NCBI RefSeq assembly: GCF_022601735.1
Contig: NZ_JAKUMM010000001.1
Location: 146,811 to 210,810, forward strand
DNA length: 64,000 nucleotides
DNA from: Atopomonas sediminilitoris
Lineage (GTDB): Bacteria > Pseudomonadota > Gammaproteobacteria > Pseudomonadales > Pseudomonadaceae
Direction of reading: 5' to 3'
Below the pieces are notes generated by a model, which was not told the origin of the DNA, did not search any database, and was given only the letters and a program-made list of their open reading frames with translations. Position numbers and translations under genes: made by a program. This document shows positions 45,879-56,121 of this stretch, piece after piece. Position 1 is the first letter of the stretch, and the number at the start of each line of letters is the position of its first letter.

Positions 45879-48800
45879 CTAAGGGATACACACCCCGTGC
45901 TGGCCGCTTTGCGCCAAATCTAACAACTCACGATTGGCGACGGCATACATGGCGTAATCCTCGGTGGCGGCACCACGCAGCTCGCTAAGCATGCTGCGCC
46001 AGCGCTTGACCAACGGTTTTTGCTGCTCAAGCCAATCATCAAACGGCTTGTCCAGGTTATCGCTGGTGCCCACTTGCATCAGCACCGACACCGCGATTGC
46101 GCGTTGTTGCCAGTCCAAGTCATCCCGGTACGCTTCCCGCGCCAATGCCTGCCAGTTGTTTTCCACTTTCAGGTCATTGATTTGTAGGCCGTACCAGTCC
46201 AGATCCAACTCATCACCGACCTTGTAGTAAACATGCGCTACGCGCTCTGGCGTCTGGCCACTGGCCTCACCGGCTTCGATGATGGGCAACAAGGTGTACA
46301 GATGTCCGGTACCGGCAACCACACGCGCCACATCCTCTGGCACGCCGGACTGGGTGTAACGGTCAAAGCGCTTGGCCCAATCCTTTTTCGCCGCGCCGCC
46401 GAGCAATTGATCAAGACGACCCGACAACTCAGCAATGCGCGGTGCAAAGTAAGCCACGTCCTTGGCGGCATCCAGTTCAGCCCGACGATTACGCAAGAAC
46501 CAGCGCGTGGCACGACGGCCCAAGCGCATGAGTTCTTCCATCAACGCCAATTGCAAATCGGCCGGCATTTGATAATCCAGCGCTTCGATCGCTGCCCACC
46601 AGCCATGCAGGTTGAACACCTCGCGAGCGACCACGTAGGCCTTCGCGACTTGCGCCGCATCAGCACCGGTGGACTCCTTCAGGCGCTGCACGAAGGTTAT
46701 GCCCATGTGGTTAACCAAGTCATTGGCGATTTGCGTCGAGACGATCTCGCGCTTGAGTCGATGACGCGGTAACACCTCGGCAAACTTCTTCACCAACTGC
46801 TCGGGGAAGGCCGTTTTCATCTCCATCGCCAGATAGTCATCGTCCGGCACGCTGGATTTGAGCAATTCTTCCTTAAGGTCGATCTTGCTGTAAGAGATCA
46901 GCACCGACAGCTCGGCACGGGTCAGCCCCTTGCCTTGCGCGGTGCGCTCATTCAACGCCTCATCGGTTGGCAAAAACTCCAAACCACGGTCCAGCTTGCC
47001 GGCGCTCTCTAGCGCATTCATCAGCCGGCGGTACTCACCCAAACGCCCCAGTGCGCCGCGCTGCGCCAGCGACAATGCCTGTGTTTGTTTGTAGTTGTTG
47101 CCCAGCACCAACTGCCCGACGTCATCGGTCATTTTGGCCAGCAAGGTGTTGCGCTGCTTCTCGGTCATGTCGCCAGCGGCTAACACTTCGTTGAGCAGAA
47201 TTTTGATATTGACCTCATGGTCAGAGCAGTCCACGCCACCGGCATTATCGATAAAGTCGGTGTTTGCCGCGCCGCCCTTCAGGCCGAACTCGACACGCCC
47301 CAGCTGGGTCATGCCCAAGTTACCGCCCTCACCCACGACTTTGGCGCGTAGCTCGTTACCGTTAACGCGCAAACCATCGTTGGCTTTGTCGCCCACGTCG
47401 GTGTGGCTTTCGCTGCTGGCTTTTACGTAGGTGCCGATACCACCGTTCCAAATCAGATCCACCGGCGCTTTCAGCAAGGCATGCATCAACTCGGTTGGGT
47501 TGAGCTTGTCAGCCTTGATATCAAAGCGCGCCTTCATTTCTGGGGTGATGGCAATGCTCTTTAGCGCACGCTCAAAGATGCCGCCGCCTTGGGAGATCAG
47601 TTTGGCTTCGTAGTCTGCCCAGCTAGAACGCGGCAAGTCGAACAAGCGCTTACGCTCGGCAAAGCTCTTGGCTACGTCCGGGTTAGGGTCAATAAAGATG
47701 TGCATATGGTTGAAGGCCGCCACTACGGCGAGCTTGTCCGACAGCAACATGCCGTTGCCGAACACGTCACCGGCCATGTCACCGATACCGATCACCGTGA
47801 CGGTGTCTTTCTGCACATCAAGGCCCTTCTCACGGAAGTGGCGCTGCACACCAACCCATGCGCCTTTGGCCGTAATACCCATGCCCTTGTGGTCGTAACC
47901 GGCCGAGCCACCAGAGGCAAACGCATCGCCTAACCAGAAGCCGTAATCCTTAGCGATGCCGTTGGCGATATCGGAGAACGTCGCGGTGCCCTTGTCAGCG
48001 GCCACCACCAAGTACGGATCATCCGGATCATGACGCACCACATTCGGTGGCGGGATCAAGCCACCTTCTTTGAGGTTGTCGGTGATATCCAGCAGGCCTG
48101 AGATAAAGATGCGGTAGCAGGCAATCGCCTCTGCTTGAATCTCATCACGCGTGCCCCCCACCGGCAAACGCCGGGGGATAAAGCCGCCTTTGGCCCCAAC
48201 CGGCACGATAACCGCGTTCTTCACTTGCTGCGCTTTCACCAAGCCCAGCACCTCGGTGCGGTAATCTTCCTCACGGTCTGACCAACGCAAGCCACCGCGC
48301 GCAACCTTGCCACCGCGCAGGTGCACCCCTTCCACACGAGGGCTGTAGACGAAAATTTCAAACATCGGTACCGGACGCGGAATATCCGGAATCTCCCGCG
48401 GCGTGAACTTAAAGCTGAAGTAGCGCTTGGGCTCGCCGTTGGCTTGGGTTTGGTAGAAGTTGGTGCGCTGGGTGGCTTTGATCAAGTCCATGTAACGACG
48501 CAGGATGCGGTCTTCGTTAAGCACCGCGACGTTATCCAGCGCGTCCAAAATGGCTTGTTCAAGTTTGTCTTGCTTCTCAGCCATGTCTTTTTTGCTGAGC
48601 TTGCGCGCCAGATAGAAGCGCGTTCTGAACAGGCGCACCAATTCACGCGCAATATCGACGTGATTCACCAAGGTATTGGCGATATAGGCCAGATCGAAGC
48701 CCAAGCGAATCTGCTTTAGATAACGCGCATAAGCACGCAGCAACGCGATGTCGCGCCACGGCATACCCGCCATCAACACCAAGCGGTTGAAGCCATCGTT

Positions 48801-50744
48801 TTCAGCCTGACCGCTGCTGATATTGATGAAAGCGTCTTGGTACACGCTATTGAGCGCTTGGATATCGACATCCACGCCTTGTGGCTTATTAAAGGCGAAG
48901 TCGTGAATCCAATACTCTTTGCCATCGGCACGACGTAAGCGGTATGGAAACTCCCCCACCACTCGCAGGCCAAGGTTTTCCAGAATCGGCAACACGTCCG
49001 ACAGTTGCAGCGGGGTGTCAGCGTGGTAGAGCTTACAGTGCAGCAAGTTATCGCCTTGCTGCAGCGGCTGATAGAAACTCATGACCAGCGGCGTATCTTC
49101 ACCCAGCGACATCAGATGGCGCATGTCCACCACGGCCGAGTGCGGCATGAAGCGCTCGCGATAACCGGCGGGGAAGCCTTTGGGGAACTCCGCCAACAAC
49201 TCGGTACCGCGTGCCTCACCAAAGTTCTCGACGGTCAAACCGACAAAGTCATCCTGCCAACTGCGGCAAGCCTGGACGACTTCACGCTCGAGCTGCGCGA
49301 TATCTACCGCCTTGGCCTTTTCCGGATCCAGACGCAGGATAAATTGCACGCGCGCCAGCACCGACTCGGAGAAGAAGGTCCAGAACTCGCAATCCAGCGC
49401 TTCTAAACGCTCCATCAGCACTTGCTGAATACGCACGCGAATTTCCGTGGAGTACATATCGCGCGGCACATAAACCAAGCAGTAGGCAAAGCGGCTGTAG
49501 GGGTCTTTGCGCAAGAACAGGCGCACCTTATGGCGCTCTTGTATTTGCACAATGCTCAAGCAGGTGTTGAACAGCTCATCGACCGGCGTTTGGAACAAAT
49601 CATCGCGCGGCAACACTTCAAGCACCTGACTCATTTCTTTGCCCAGGTGCGAGCTGCGATCAAAACTGCACTTGTCCTTCACCGCTTCCACTTTCTGGCG
49701 GATGTACGGGATATCTTTCACGCTGATGCTGTACACCATCGAGGTGTACAAGCCCATGAAGCGGCACTCTTTAACCACTTCGCCTTTAGCGTTGAGTTCG
49801 CGGATCGACACATAGTCAGGGTATGTCGGGCGATGCACTTTGGATTGCGTGGCCGCCTTGGCAAAACTCAGCAAGTACGGCTCGCGCAAATAAGCTACCG
49901 CCGCACTGTTCACCGCCGCATCCGCCGGTTTTAAGTTGGCGCGCATCGACTTGCTGAGGCCCAGCGAGGCTTTGGCGTCGTACTGCACGGTGGCGCTGCC
50001 GTCTTTGCTGTTTTGCAGGGTGAACTCTTCATAGCCTAGGAAGGTGAAGTGATCATTGGCCAGCCACTCTAAAAACTGTTTGGCCTCTTCACGCTCCGTT
50101 TTATCAACGGGCAGTTTGGCCTTGCCCAGCCAAGCAATTTGCTCGGCAACTTTGGCTTTCATCGCGGTGAAATCGACCACGGCCAACTCAACGTCGGCCA
50201 GCGCAGCATGCAAGGACTTCTCTAGCCCACGCAATTCAGCCGTGGTGGCGCAGCGGTCGATTTCAATATGAATAATCGCTTCACCGTGGCTGCCTTTGCT
50301 GCTCACGCCGGGCGCATTGAGGTTAGTGATAACGCCCTTGGCATTGCGCTCGACCTGCCACACCGAATTTTGCAGGGTGTGCAAGTTGTAGCCTTGCTGG
50401 GTCAGCTCCATGCGTACCGAGTCAACCAAGAACGGCATATCACGCTGCAGTACCTCAACCACGGTATGCGTGGACTGCCAGCCGTGCTTCTCGTAGTCAG
50501 GGTTAAACACCCGCACCTTGGGCTTGCTGCCGTCGAACTGCTCGACAAACTGCCACGACGAAACGGTGCTGCCGACTAAGTCGGCGAAGCGGCGCTGGGC
50601 CAACTCCTCCAACGAGATGATGCCGAAGAAATGCTCGGCGAAACGGCTTACTTTTGGTAAATCGGTGTCGCTAAGGTGCTGTGCGAGCGCCGACTGCAGT
50701 TGGTGCTGAAAATCGGTTTTGCTGGCCGCGGTGAAGAACGCCAT
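45879..50744 (-). CDS. gdhB: NAD-specific glutamate dehydrogenase, large (L_180) type
   Basis: The 1621-residue enzyme deaminates glutamate to 2-oxoglutarate with NAD. It has long N-terminal ACT-like regulatory regions (about 1-650) and a catalytic domain with GGKVARGGLRWSDREEDYRTE (about 830-850), KGGFIPRRLP, and the NAD site GIGDMAGDVFGNGMLLSD (about 1000-1017). I chose the ATG at 50744 (MAFFTAASKTDFQHQL) because GGAG precedes it and the length fits the family. An ATG at 50777 and an open frame to 50891 are alternatives. It is divergent from moxR. Confidence 0.94.
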   Translation of the reverse strand: MAFFTAASKTDFQHQLQSALAQHLSDTDLPKVSRFAEHFFGIISLEELAQRRFADLVGSTVSSWQFVEQFDGSKPKVRVFNPDYEKHGWQSTHTVVEVLQRDMPFLVDSVRMELTQQGYNLHTLQNSVWQVERNAKGVITNLNAPGVSSKGSHGEAIIHIEIDRCATTAELRGLEKSLHAALADVELAVVDFTAMKAKVAEQIAWLGKAKLPVDKTEREEAKQFLEWLANDHFTFLGYEEFTLQNSKDGSATVQYDAKASLGLSKSMRANLKPADAAVNSAAVAYLREPYLLSFAKAATQSKVHRPTYPDYVSIRELNAKGEVVKECRFMGLYTSMVYSISVKDIPYIRQKVEAVKDKCSFDRSSHLGKEMSQVLEVLPRDDLFQTPVDELFNTCLSIVQIQERHKVRLFLRKDPYSRFAYCLVYVPRDMYSTEIRVRIQQVLMERLEALDCEFWTFFSESVLARVQFILRLDPEKAKAVDIAQLEREVVQACRSWQDDFVGLTVENFGEARGTELLAEFPKGFPAGYRERFMPHSAVVDMRHLMSLGEDTPLVMSFYQPLQQGDNLLHCKLYHADTPLQLSDVLPILENLGLRVVGEFPYRLRRADGKEYWIHDFAFNKPQGVDVDIQALNSVYQDAFINISSGQAENDGFNRLVLMAGMPWRDIALLRAYARYLKQIRLGFDLAYIANTLVNHVDIARELVRLFRTRFYLARKLSKKDMAEKQDKLEQAILDALDNVAVLNEDRILRRYMDLIKATQRTNFYQTQANGEPKRYFSFKFTPREIPDIPRPVPMFEIFVYSPRVEGVHLRGGKVARGGLRWSDREEDYRTEVLGLVKAQQVKNAVIVPVGAKGGFIPRRLPVGGTRDEIQAEAIACYRIFISGLLDITDNLKEGGLIPPPNVVRHDPDDPYLVVAADKGTATFSDIANGIAKDYGFWLGDAFASGGSAGYDHKGMGITAKGAWVGVQRHFREKGLDVQKDTVTVIGIGDMAGDVFGNGMLLSDKLAVVAAFNHMHIFIDPNPDVAKSFAERKRLFDLPRSSWADYEAKLISQGGGIFERALKSIAITPEMKARFDIKADKLNPTELMHALLKAPVDLIWNGGIGTYVKASSESHTDVGDKANDGLRVNGNELRAKVVGEGGNLGMTQLGRVEFGLKGGAANTDFIDNAGGVDCSDHEVNIKILLNEVLAAGDMTEKQRNTLLAKMTDDVGQLVLGNNYKQTQALSLAQRGALGRLGEYRRLMNALESAGKLDRGLEFLPTDEALNERTAQGKGLTRAELSVLISYSKIDLKEELLKSSVPDDDYLAMEMKTAFPEQLVKKFAEVLPRHRLKREIVSTQIANDLVNHMGITFVQRLKESTGADAAQVAKAYVVAREVFNLHGWWAAIEALDYQMPADLQLALMEELMRLGRRATRWFLRNRRAELDAAKDVAYFAPRIAELSGRLDQLLGGAAKKDWAKRFDRYTQSGVPEDVARVVAGTGHLYTLLPIIEAGEASGQTPERVAHVYYKVGDELDLDWYGLQINDLKVENNWQALAREAYRDDLDWQQRAIAVSVLMQVGTSDNLDKPFDDWLEQQKPLVKRWRSMLSELRGAATEDYAMYAVANRELLDLAQSGQHGVCIP

Positions 50745-50907
50745 GCTGGGGTCACTCCATTGGTCTGGTTCATTCATTGTTCTTTCGTGTGACGAAAGCG
50801 AGCTTCTGCAAGCAAGATTAGTCGAAGCTGGCAGAGATGCTTTAAAGTGACGCCGGCTAATAACAAATCGATACGACCAGCCGGTCACCATAAGGTTGAG
50901 CTTACTG

Positions 50908-51867
50908 ATGGATCACCGTGAAGCGCTTGTGTCGCTGCGACAATTTCTTTCAAGTCAAATCATCGGCCAAGAGCGCTTAGTAGAGCGCTTGCTGATCAGC
51001 ATGTTGGCCGACGGCCATTTGCTGGTCGAAGGTGCGCCGGGGCTTGCCAAGACCCGCGCCATCAAAGAATTGGCCGATGGTTTAGACGCAGAATTCCACC
51101 GCATTCAGTTCACCCCGGACCTACTACCGGCGGATATCACCGGCACGGAGATCTTCCGGCCAGAGACCGGCAGCTTTCAGTTTCAGCGCGGCCCTATCTT
51201 CCACAACCTTGTGTTGGCCGATGAGATCAACCGTGCGCCAGCCAAGGTGCAATCCGCGCTGCTGGAGGCCATGGGCGAACGCCAGATCAGTGTCGGCATG
51301 GAAACCTACGCCCTGCCGCCGCTGTTTATGGTTATGGCCACGCAAAACCCGATCGAGCAAGAAGGTACCTACCCGCTACCAGAGGCGCAGCTGGATCGTT
51401 TTTTGATGCATGTGCGTATCGGCTTTCCCGATGCCCAGGTTGAACGGCGCATCCTGCAATTGGCGCGCGGCGAAGCCCTCAATGGTGAAGCACCACCGCC
51501 GCAACCGGTCAGCCAAGAAGCCATTTTTATCGCCCGCCGCGAGGTATTGGGGATGTACATGGCCGATGCGGTGGAGGAATACCTCGTGCAGCTGATCGTG
51601 GCCACCCGCACTCCCGCGCGCTTTGATAGCGAACTGGCCGAATGGCTCAGCTACGGCGCCAGCCCGCGTGGCTCAATCGCGCTAGACCGCTGCTCACGTG
51701 CCCATGCATGGTTGGCTGGGCGTGAGTTTGTCAGCCCCGAAGACATCCAAGCGGTACTGGCCGACGTGTTGCGCCATCGCTTGATTCTGTCGTTTGAGGC
51801 CGAAGCCGCGGGCATTGACCAAGATCGGGTCATCCAGCGCTTGCTGGATGTGGTTCCCGTAGCCTGA
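50908..51867 (+). CDS. MoxR-family AAA+ ATPase
   Basis: The 319-residue protein has Walker A GAPGLAKT (about residue 42-49), Walker B LVLADEINRAPAKVQ, sensor-1 ATQNPIEQEGTYPLPEAQLDRF and a C-terminal lid domain. MoxR ATPases act as chaperones with von Willebrand factor A proteins, which are encoded in the same operon. The start is ATG at 50908; an in-frame TTG at 50896 would sit too close to AAGG. Seven bases separate it from the DUF58 gene. Confidence 0.92.
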   Translation: MDHREALVSLRQFLSSQIIGQERLVERLLISMLADGHLLVEGAPGLAKTRAIKELADGLDAEFHRIQFTPDLLPADITGTEIFRPETGSFQFQRGPIFHNLVLADEINRAPAKVQSALLEAMGERQISVGMETYALPPLFMVMATQNPIEQEGTYPLPEAQLDRFLMHVRIGFPDAQVERRILQLARGEALNGEAPPPQPVSQEAIFIARREVLGMYMADAVEEYLVQLIVATRTPARFDSELAEWLSYGASPRGSIALDRCSRAHAWLAGREFVSPEDIQAVLADVLRHRLILSFEAEAAGIDQDRVIQRLLDVVPVA

Positions 51868-51874
51868 GGTTGGC

Positions 51875-52816
51875 ATGAGTCTGGGTTTAACCCCCCTGCC
51901 CGGCATTCGCGTCAGCTTAAATGAGCTGGTGGCGTTGCGGCATCACATTCGCGAGTTCCAACTGTTTTCCACGCCCAGCCGGCGCAGCCCTTTGATTGGT
52001 TTACACCACTCTCGGCTGCGTGGTCGCGGGGTGGACTTCGATCAGGTGCGCGCGTATCTACCCGGCGATGACGTGCGCTCGATTGACTGGCGCGTCACCG
52101 CACGCACGCAAGAGCCGCACACCAAGCTGTACCACGAAGAACGCGAACGCCCCGTGTTTATTTTGGTCGAGCAAAGCCGCCGCACCTTTTTTGGCTCAGG
52201 CGAACGCCTAAAGTCAGTACTGGCTGCCGAATTAGCGAGCTTGATTGGCTGGGCGGCGCTGGCGCACAACGATCGTGTTGGCGGCTTGGTATTTAGTGAT
52301 CGTGAATGGCACGAGGTGCGCCCCCGGCGACGCAAACAAAGCCTATTGCAATTTCTCAACCGGCTAAGCCACGCCAATCAGCTGCTGTCTAGCGAGCAAT
52401 GGGCGCCGGGCGCCGAGCCGTTTACCATCGCCCTGCGCCGCTGTCGCGAAGTACTGCGCCCCGGCAGTTTGATTTTCGTGATCTGCGATGAGCGCGCGTT
52501 GGGCGACCAGTCCGAAGCGCAGTTAAGCCTGCTCGCCCGTCATAACGACTTAGTCCTGTTGCCACTAGCCGATCCTCTGGACCATCAACTGCCGCAAACA
52601 GGGCGTTTACGCTTCGGTCAAAATGGTCGGGAGCTACGTTTAGATACTGACCTGCCCTCACTGCAGCAAGGCTATCAACAGCTCGCTGACAAACGCTTGC
52701 AGCGCTGGGCCAGCCTTAGCCAGCGCCTCGCAGTGCCGCTGCTCAACCTCGACACGCGGCAAAACGGCTTAAGCCAGCTGATCCAACACCTGCAACCCTT
52801 GAGTGGTCGCCAATGA
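51875..52816 (+). CDS. DUF58 protein
   Basis: The 313-residue protein carries the DUF58 signature GRGVDFDQVRAYLPGDDVRSIDWRVTART (about 50-78) followed by a vWA-like fold with FILVEQSRRT. DUF58 proteins accompany MoxR ATPases and BatA/B proteins. GAGG precedes the ATG, and its end overlaps the next gene by four bases (ATGA). Confidence 0.9.
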   Translation: MSLGLTPLPGIRVSLNELVALRHHIREFQLFSTPSRRSPLIGLHHSRLRGRGVDFDQVRAYLPGDDVRSIDWRVTARTQEPHTKLYHEERERPVFILVEQSRRTFFGSGERLKSVLAAELASLIGWAALAHNDRVGGLVFSDREWHEVRPRRRKQSLLQFLNRLSHANQLLSSEQWAPGAEPFTIALRRCREVLRPGSLIFVICDERALGDQSEAQLSLLARHNDLVLLPLADPLDHQLPQTGRLRFGQNGRELRLDTDLPSLQQGYQQLADKRLQRWASLSQRLAVPLLNLDTRQNGLSQLIQHLQPLSGRQ

Positions 52817-53313
52817 CCGCGCTTGAGCAGCTACAGGGCAATCTACCGCCGCCCGAGATTCTCTGGTGGCCACCGGCGCCCGGCTGGTGGGCACTGGCCC
52901 TATTGCTTGCCTGCCTGCCTTGGCTAGCCGTATGGGCGTGGCGTAAGCGGCCTAAAAAACTGCGACCGCGTGCAAAAAAAGTCGGACAGCCCTTAGATGC
53001 CTTGCAACTGGCCGCCCTGCGCGAGCTGCAACAACTACCACTGCCCGATGAAAGCACCAGTGCTGGGCCGTGGCTGCAAGCCCTCAACCAACTGTTAAAG
53101 CGCGTGTGCTTAGTCCGCTACCCAGAGGCGCAGTGCCAGACCCTGTCTGGTCGCACCTGGCTACTGTTCTTAGACGGCCGCTGCACCGCCGCCGGCTTAT
53201 CGCGCTTTATGGTGCTGGTTGAGGGGCAGTACCGTCCTGAAGTGCATTTACCCCTAGCCACCAGCAACCGCTTGCGCCAAGCGGTCGACACTTGGATTCG
53301 CCAACATGTTTGA
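52813..53313 (+). CDS. DUF4381 membrane protein
   Basis: The 166-residue protein has one membrane helix (WWALALLLACLPWLAVWAW, about 25-43) followed by a basic segment and a soluble domain with LNQLLKRVCLVRYP and SGRTWLLFLDG. It matches DUF4381, always found between DUF58 and BatA genes. It overlaps its neighbours by four and eight bases. Confidence 0.85.
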   Translation: MTALEQLQGNLPPPEILWWPPAPGWWALALLLACLPWLAVWAWRKRPKKLRPRAKKVGQPLDALQLAALRELQQLPLPDESTSAGPWLQALNQLLKRVCLVRYPEAQCQTLSGRTWLLFLDGRCTAAGLSRFMVLVEGQYRPEVHLPLATSNRLRQAVDTWIRQHV

Positions 53314-54307
53314 GCTGGCGTGGCCGTGGGCCTTTTTACTGTTGCCCCTGCCATGGCTCATACGCCAATGGCTACCGCCGGCGCGTGGCGATGAGGCGGC
53401 GCTACAAATCAGCTTTATGAGCGAGCTGGAGCAACTCAGCCAACGCCGCGCCTTGCGCCCGCTTCCGCCGTGGCGACGCCAAATGCTACCGGCTTCGTTA
53501 TGGCTCTTGCTGTTATTGGCCTTAGCGCGCCCCGAGTGGGTAGGCTCACCTTTGCCCTTAAGCGCTTCGGGCCGCGACTTGTTGCTCGCGGTGGACGTGT
53601 CCGGCTCCATGCAGCACACCGACATGCGCTGGCAAGATCAAGAAGTGTCCCGCCTGAGTTTAGTCAAAGCGCTGTTTAGCCCCTTCATTGAAAGCCGTGT
53701 CGGTGATCGCGTCGGCCTGATCTTGTTTGGCTCACAAGCCTATTTACAGGCACCGCTCACGTTTGACCGCAACACCGTCAGCACCTGGCTGGAGGAAAGC
53801 CTGATCGGCATTGCCGGCGGCGATACCGCCATCGGTGACGCCATTGGCCTCGGCATCAAACGCTTACGACTGCGCCCTGCCCAAGCGCGCGTAATGGTGC
53901 TGATCACCGATGGCGCCAATACCGCAGGCCAAGTGATGCCCATGACCGCCGCACGGCTAGCGCGTGATGAAGGCATTCGCGTGTACACCATTGGTATTGG
54001 CAGCGACGCCAGCGAGTCTCCGCTGCTGGGCATGCTCGGCATCCAACCCGGTATCGACTTGGATGAGCCGACCCTGCAACAAATCGCCGAACTCACCGGC
54101 GGCGAGTATTTCCGCGCCCGCAACAGCCAAGAGCTAGAAGCTATCGCGCAAACGTTGGATCAGCTCGAGCCGGTCAACCAAAAAGCCAATCAAGTCCGCC
54201 CTGTGCAAGCTTTGTACTTCATCCCCCTGCTATTGGTATTGCTCGGCAGCCTATGGCTGGCGCGCCCTGACAATGCGCGTTTATTACTCCCGCGGAGATG
54301 GCGCTGA
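53306..54307 (+). CDS. BatA-like von Willebrand factor A protein
   Basis: The 333-residue protein has two N-terminal helices (about 5-20 and 55-75), a vWA domain with a complete MIDAS site (DVSGSM, then GDTAIGDAIG and ITDGANTAG) and a C-terminal helix (about 300-318). The metal site is intact, so it should bind protein partners through a divalent ion, probably on the periplasmic face. Its stop overlaps the next start. Confidence 0.9.
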   Translation: MFELAWPWAFLLLPLPWLIRQWLPPARGDEAALQISFMSELEQLSQRRALRPLPPWRRQMLPASLWLLLLLALARPEWVGSPLPLSASGRDLLLAVDVSGSMQHTDMRWQDQEVSRLSLVKALFSPFIESRVGDRVGLILFGSQAYLQAPLTFDRNTVSTWLEESLIGIAGGDTAIGDAIGLGIKRLRLRPAQARVMVLITDGANTAGQVMPMTAARLARDEGIRVYTIGIGSDASESPLLGMLGIQPGIDLDEPTLQQIAELTGGEYFRARNSQELEAIAQTLDQLEPVNQKANQVRPVQALYFIPLLLVLLGSLWLARPDNARLLLPRRWR

Positions 54308-56121
54308 TGCCGCACTTAGAGCGCCCTTACTTGCTGCTTCTGCTGCTACCCGTTGCGATCATTTGGTGGTACCAGTGGCGCCACGCCAAACGCCTTGGGC
54401 AGTGGCAAAGTTTGCTGCCAGCGGCACTACACCCTTGGCTGTTGGCCGGCCGCGACCAGCGCCCTAGTCGCTTCCCCAAAGTATTACTCGGTCTTGGCTG
54501 GCTGGTCTGCCTACTTGCGTTAACCGGCCCCAGCTGGGTCAAACTGGAGCAACCTAGCTACCGCAGCAGCGACGCGTTAGTGATCGTCCTCGACACCAGC
54601 CAAACTATGCTCGCCAGCGACCTGACACCAAACCGCCTAGCGCACGCCAAACGCAAAGTGCTGGATATTTTAGAAAGCCGCGACGACGCCCTGACCGGCA
54701 TTGTGGTGTATGCCGGCAGCAGTCACACCTTGGTGCCGCTGTCGGATGACCTAGTCACCACGCGCAACCTGCTCGACGCAGTACAACCCAGCATCATGCC
54801 GCTGCAAGGCAGTCGTGCCGACTTAGGCGTTGAGCGCGCCTTAAAATTGCTCGAACAAGGCGGCCGTGCCAATGGCCGGGTACTGCTGCTCACCAGTGAG
54901 TTCAGTGACGAAGCCGAGCAAGCCTTGCTCGCCCAGCGTGACACGCTGGATGGCCGCCTTAGCGTGATTGGTTTTGGCAGCGACGAAGGCGCCCCCGTGA
55001 CACTGAATAACGGCACCCTACTCAAAGACAACGCCGGCCGCATCGTACTGCCACGCCGTGATATCACCCGCTTAAGCCTGCACGCAGCTAATCTCGGCGG
55101 CGCTTACAGCAATGCCAGCTTGGATGACCAAGATATTCGCCAACTGGGCCTCGACCGCCGCCAGCAAGGCTATCAACGCAGTCAACAACAACGCTTAAAC
55201 CAATGGCACGATCAAGGCTATTGGCTGCTGATCCCCTTGGTATTACTGGCCGCGTTTAGCGCCCGTCGCGGCTGGCTGCTCGCCCTGTGCGTGCTCACCC
55301 TGCCGTGGCCCAGCAATAGCTACGCCCTGACCTGGGATGACCTGTGGCTTCGCGCCGATCAACAAGGCCAACAACTGCTCGAGCAAGAGCAAGCCGCCGC
55401 CGCGGCAGAACGCTTCCAACACCCTGCGTGGCGTGCCGAAGCGCTCTACCAAGCCGGCGACTACGCAGCGGCGGCCAAATTGTGGGCGCAACAAGACGGT
55501 GCCAGCGCCGATTACAACCGCGGCAACGCCTTAGCCCAAGCGGGTGAGCTCAGCAGCGCCCTCGACGCTTACGACGAGGCCCTCGATCTTGATCCTGGCC
55601 TCACGCAAGCGGCCACTAACCGTGCACTCGTTGAAGCCTTGCTCGAACAACAGCAAGCCGAGCAAAACGCACAAAACAACGGGCAAAATGGCGAGCCAAC
55701 ACAACAAGACGGCCAGCAAGGGCAAACCAGCAACGATCAAGCCCGCCCCACTCAAGGTCAAACCGCTAGCAACGCGGACAACCCCAGCAGTCAGCCAGCC
55801 GGTAACGGGCAAGCGGGTCAGCTCGGCGAGCCCAGCGCCGGCACAGCCGGCAGCGCTGAGCCCAGCAACGCCCTGAGCGCAAGCCCTAGTGGCGAGAGTG
55901 CCCAGATAAAGCCCGATGTCGCTGGCCGCGAGCAAAACACTGAAGACACTACCGCCACGCCTGACCCCGTCGCCGGCATCGGTCAGGCTGGGATTGAGGC
56001 GCTGCCCGACTTTGAGCGCGAGGCCGCACTTGAGCTGTGGCTCAAGCAAATCCCAGACGAGCCCAGTGAGCTGCTCAAACGCAAGTTCTGGTATCAGCAA
56101 CAACAGGAGTCCCAGCCATGA
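54307..56121 (+). CDS. BatB/BatC-like vWA protein with TPR and low-complexity tail
   Basis: The 604-residue protein has N-terminal helices (about 8-22 and 58-75) and a vWA domain with a MIDAS start DTSQTM (about 94-99). Another helix near 300-325 leads to a TPR region (about 370-455: ALAQAGELSSALDAYDEALDLDPG). Then comes a Q/N/S/G-rich linker of about 110 residues and a conserved tail LELWLKQIPDEPSELLKRKFWYQQQ. It combines BatB and BatC in one chain. I chose the ATG at 54307, overlapping the batA stop as TGATG; an in-frame ATG at 54298 is possible. Confidence 0.88.
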   Translation: MPHLERPYLLLLLLPVAIIWWYQWRHAKRLGQWQSLLPAALHPWLLAGRDQRPSRFPKVLLGLGWLVCLLALTGPSWVKLEQPSYRSSDALVIVLDTSQTMLASDLTPNRLAHAKRKVLDILESRDDALTGIVVYAGSSHTLVPLSDDLVTTRNLLDAVQPSIMPLQGSRADLGVERALKLLEQGGRANGRVLLLTSEFSDEAEQALLAQRDTLDGRLSVIGFGSDEGAPVTLNNGTLLKDNAGRIVLPRRDITRLSLHAANLGGAYSNASLDDQDIRQLGLDRRQQGYQRSQQQRLNQWHDQGYWLLIPLVLLAAFSARRGWLLALCVLTLPWPSNSYALTWDDLWLRADQQGQQLLEQEQAAAAAERFQHPAWRAEALYQAGDYAAAAKLWAQQDGASADYNRGNALAQAGELSSALDAYDEALDLDPGLTQAATNRALVEALLEQQQAEQNAQNNGQNGEPTQQDGQQGQTSNDQARPTQGQTASNADNPSSQPAGNGQAGQLGEPSAGTAGSAEPSNALSASPSGESAQIKPDVAGREQNTEDTTATPDPVAGIGQAGIEALPDFEREAALELWLKQIPDEPSELLKRKFWYQQQQESQP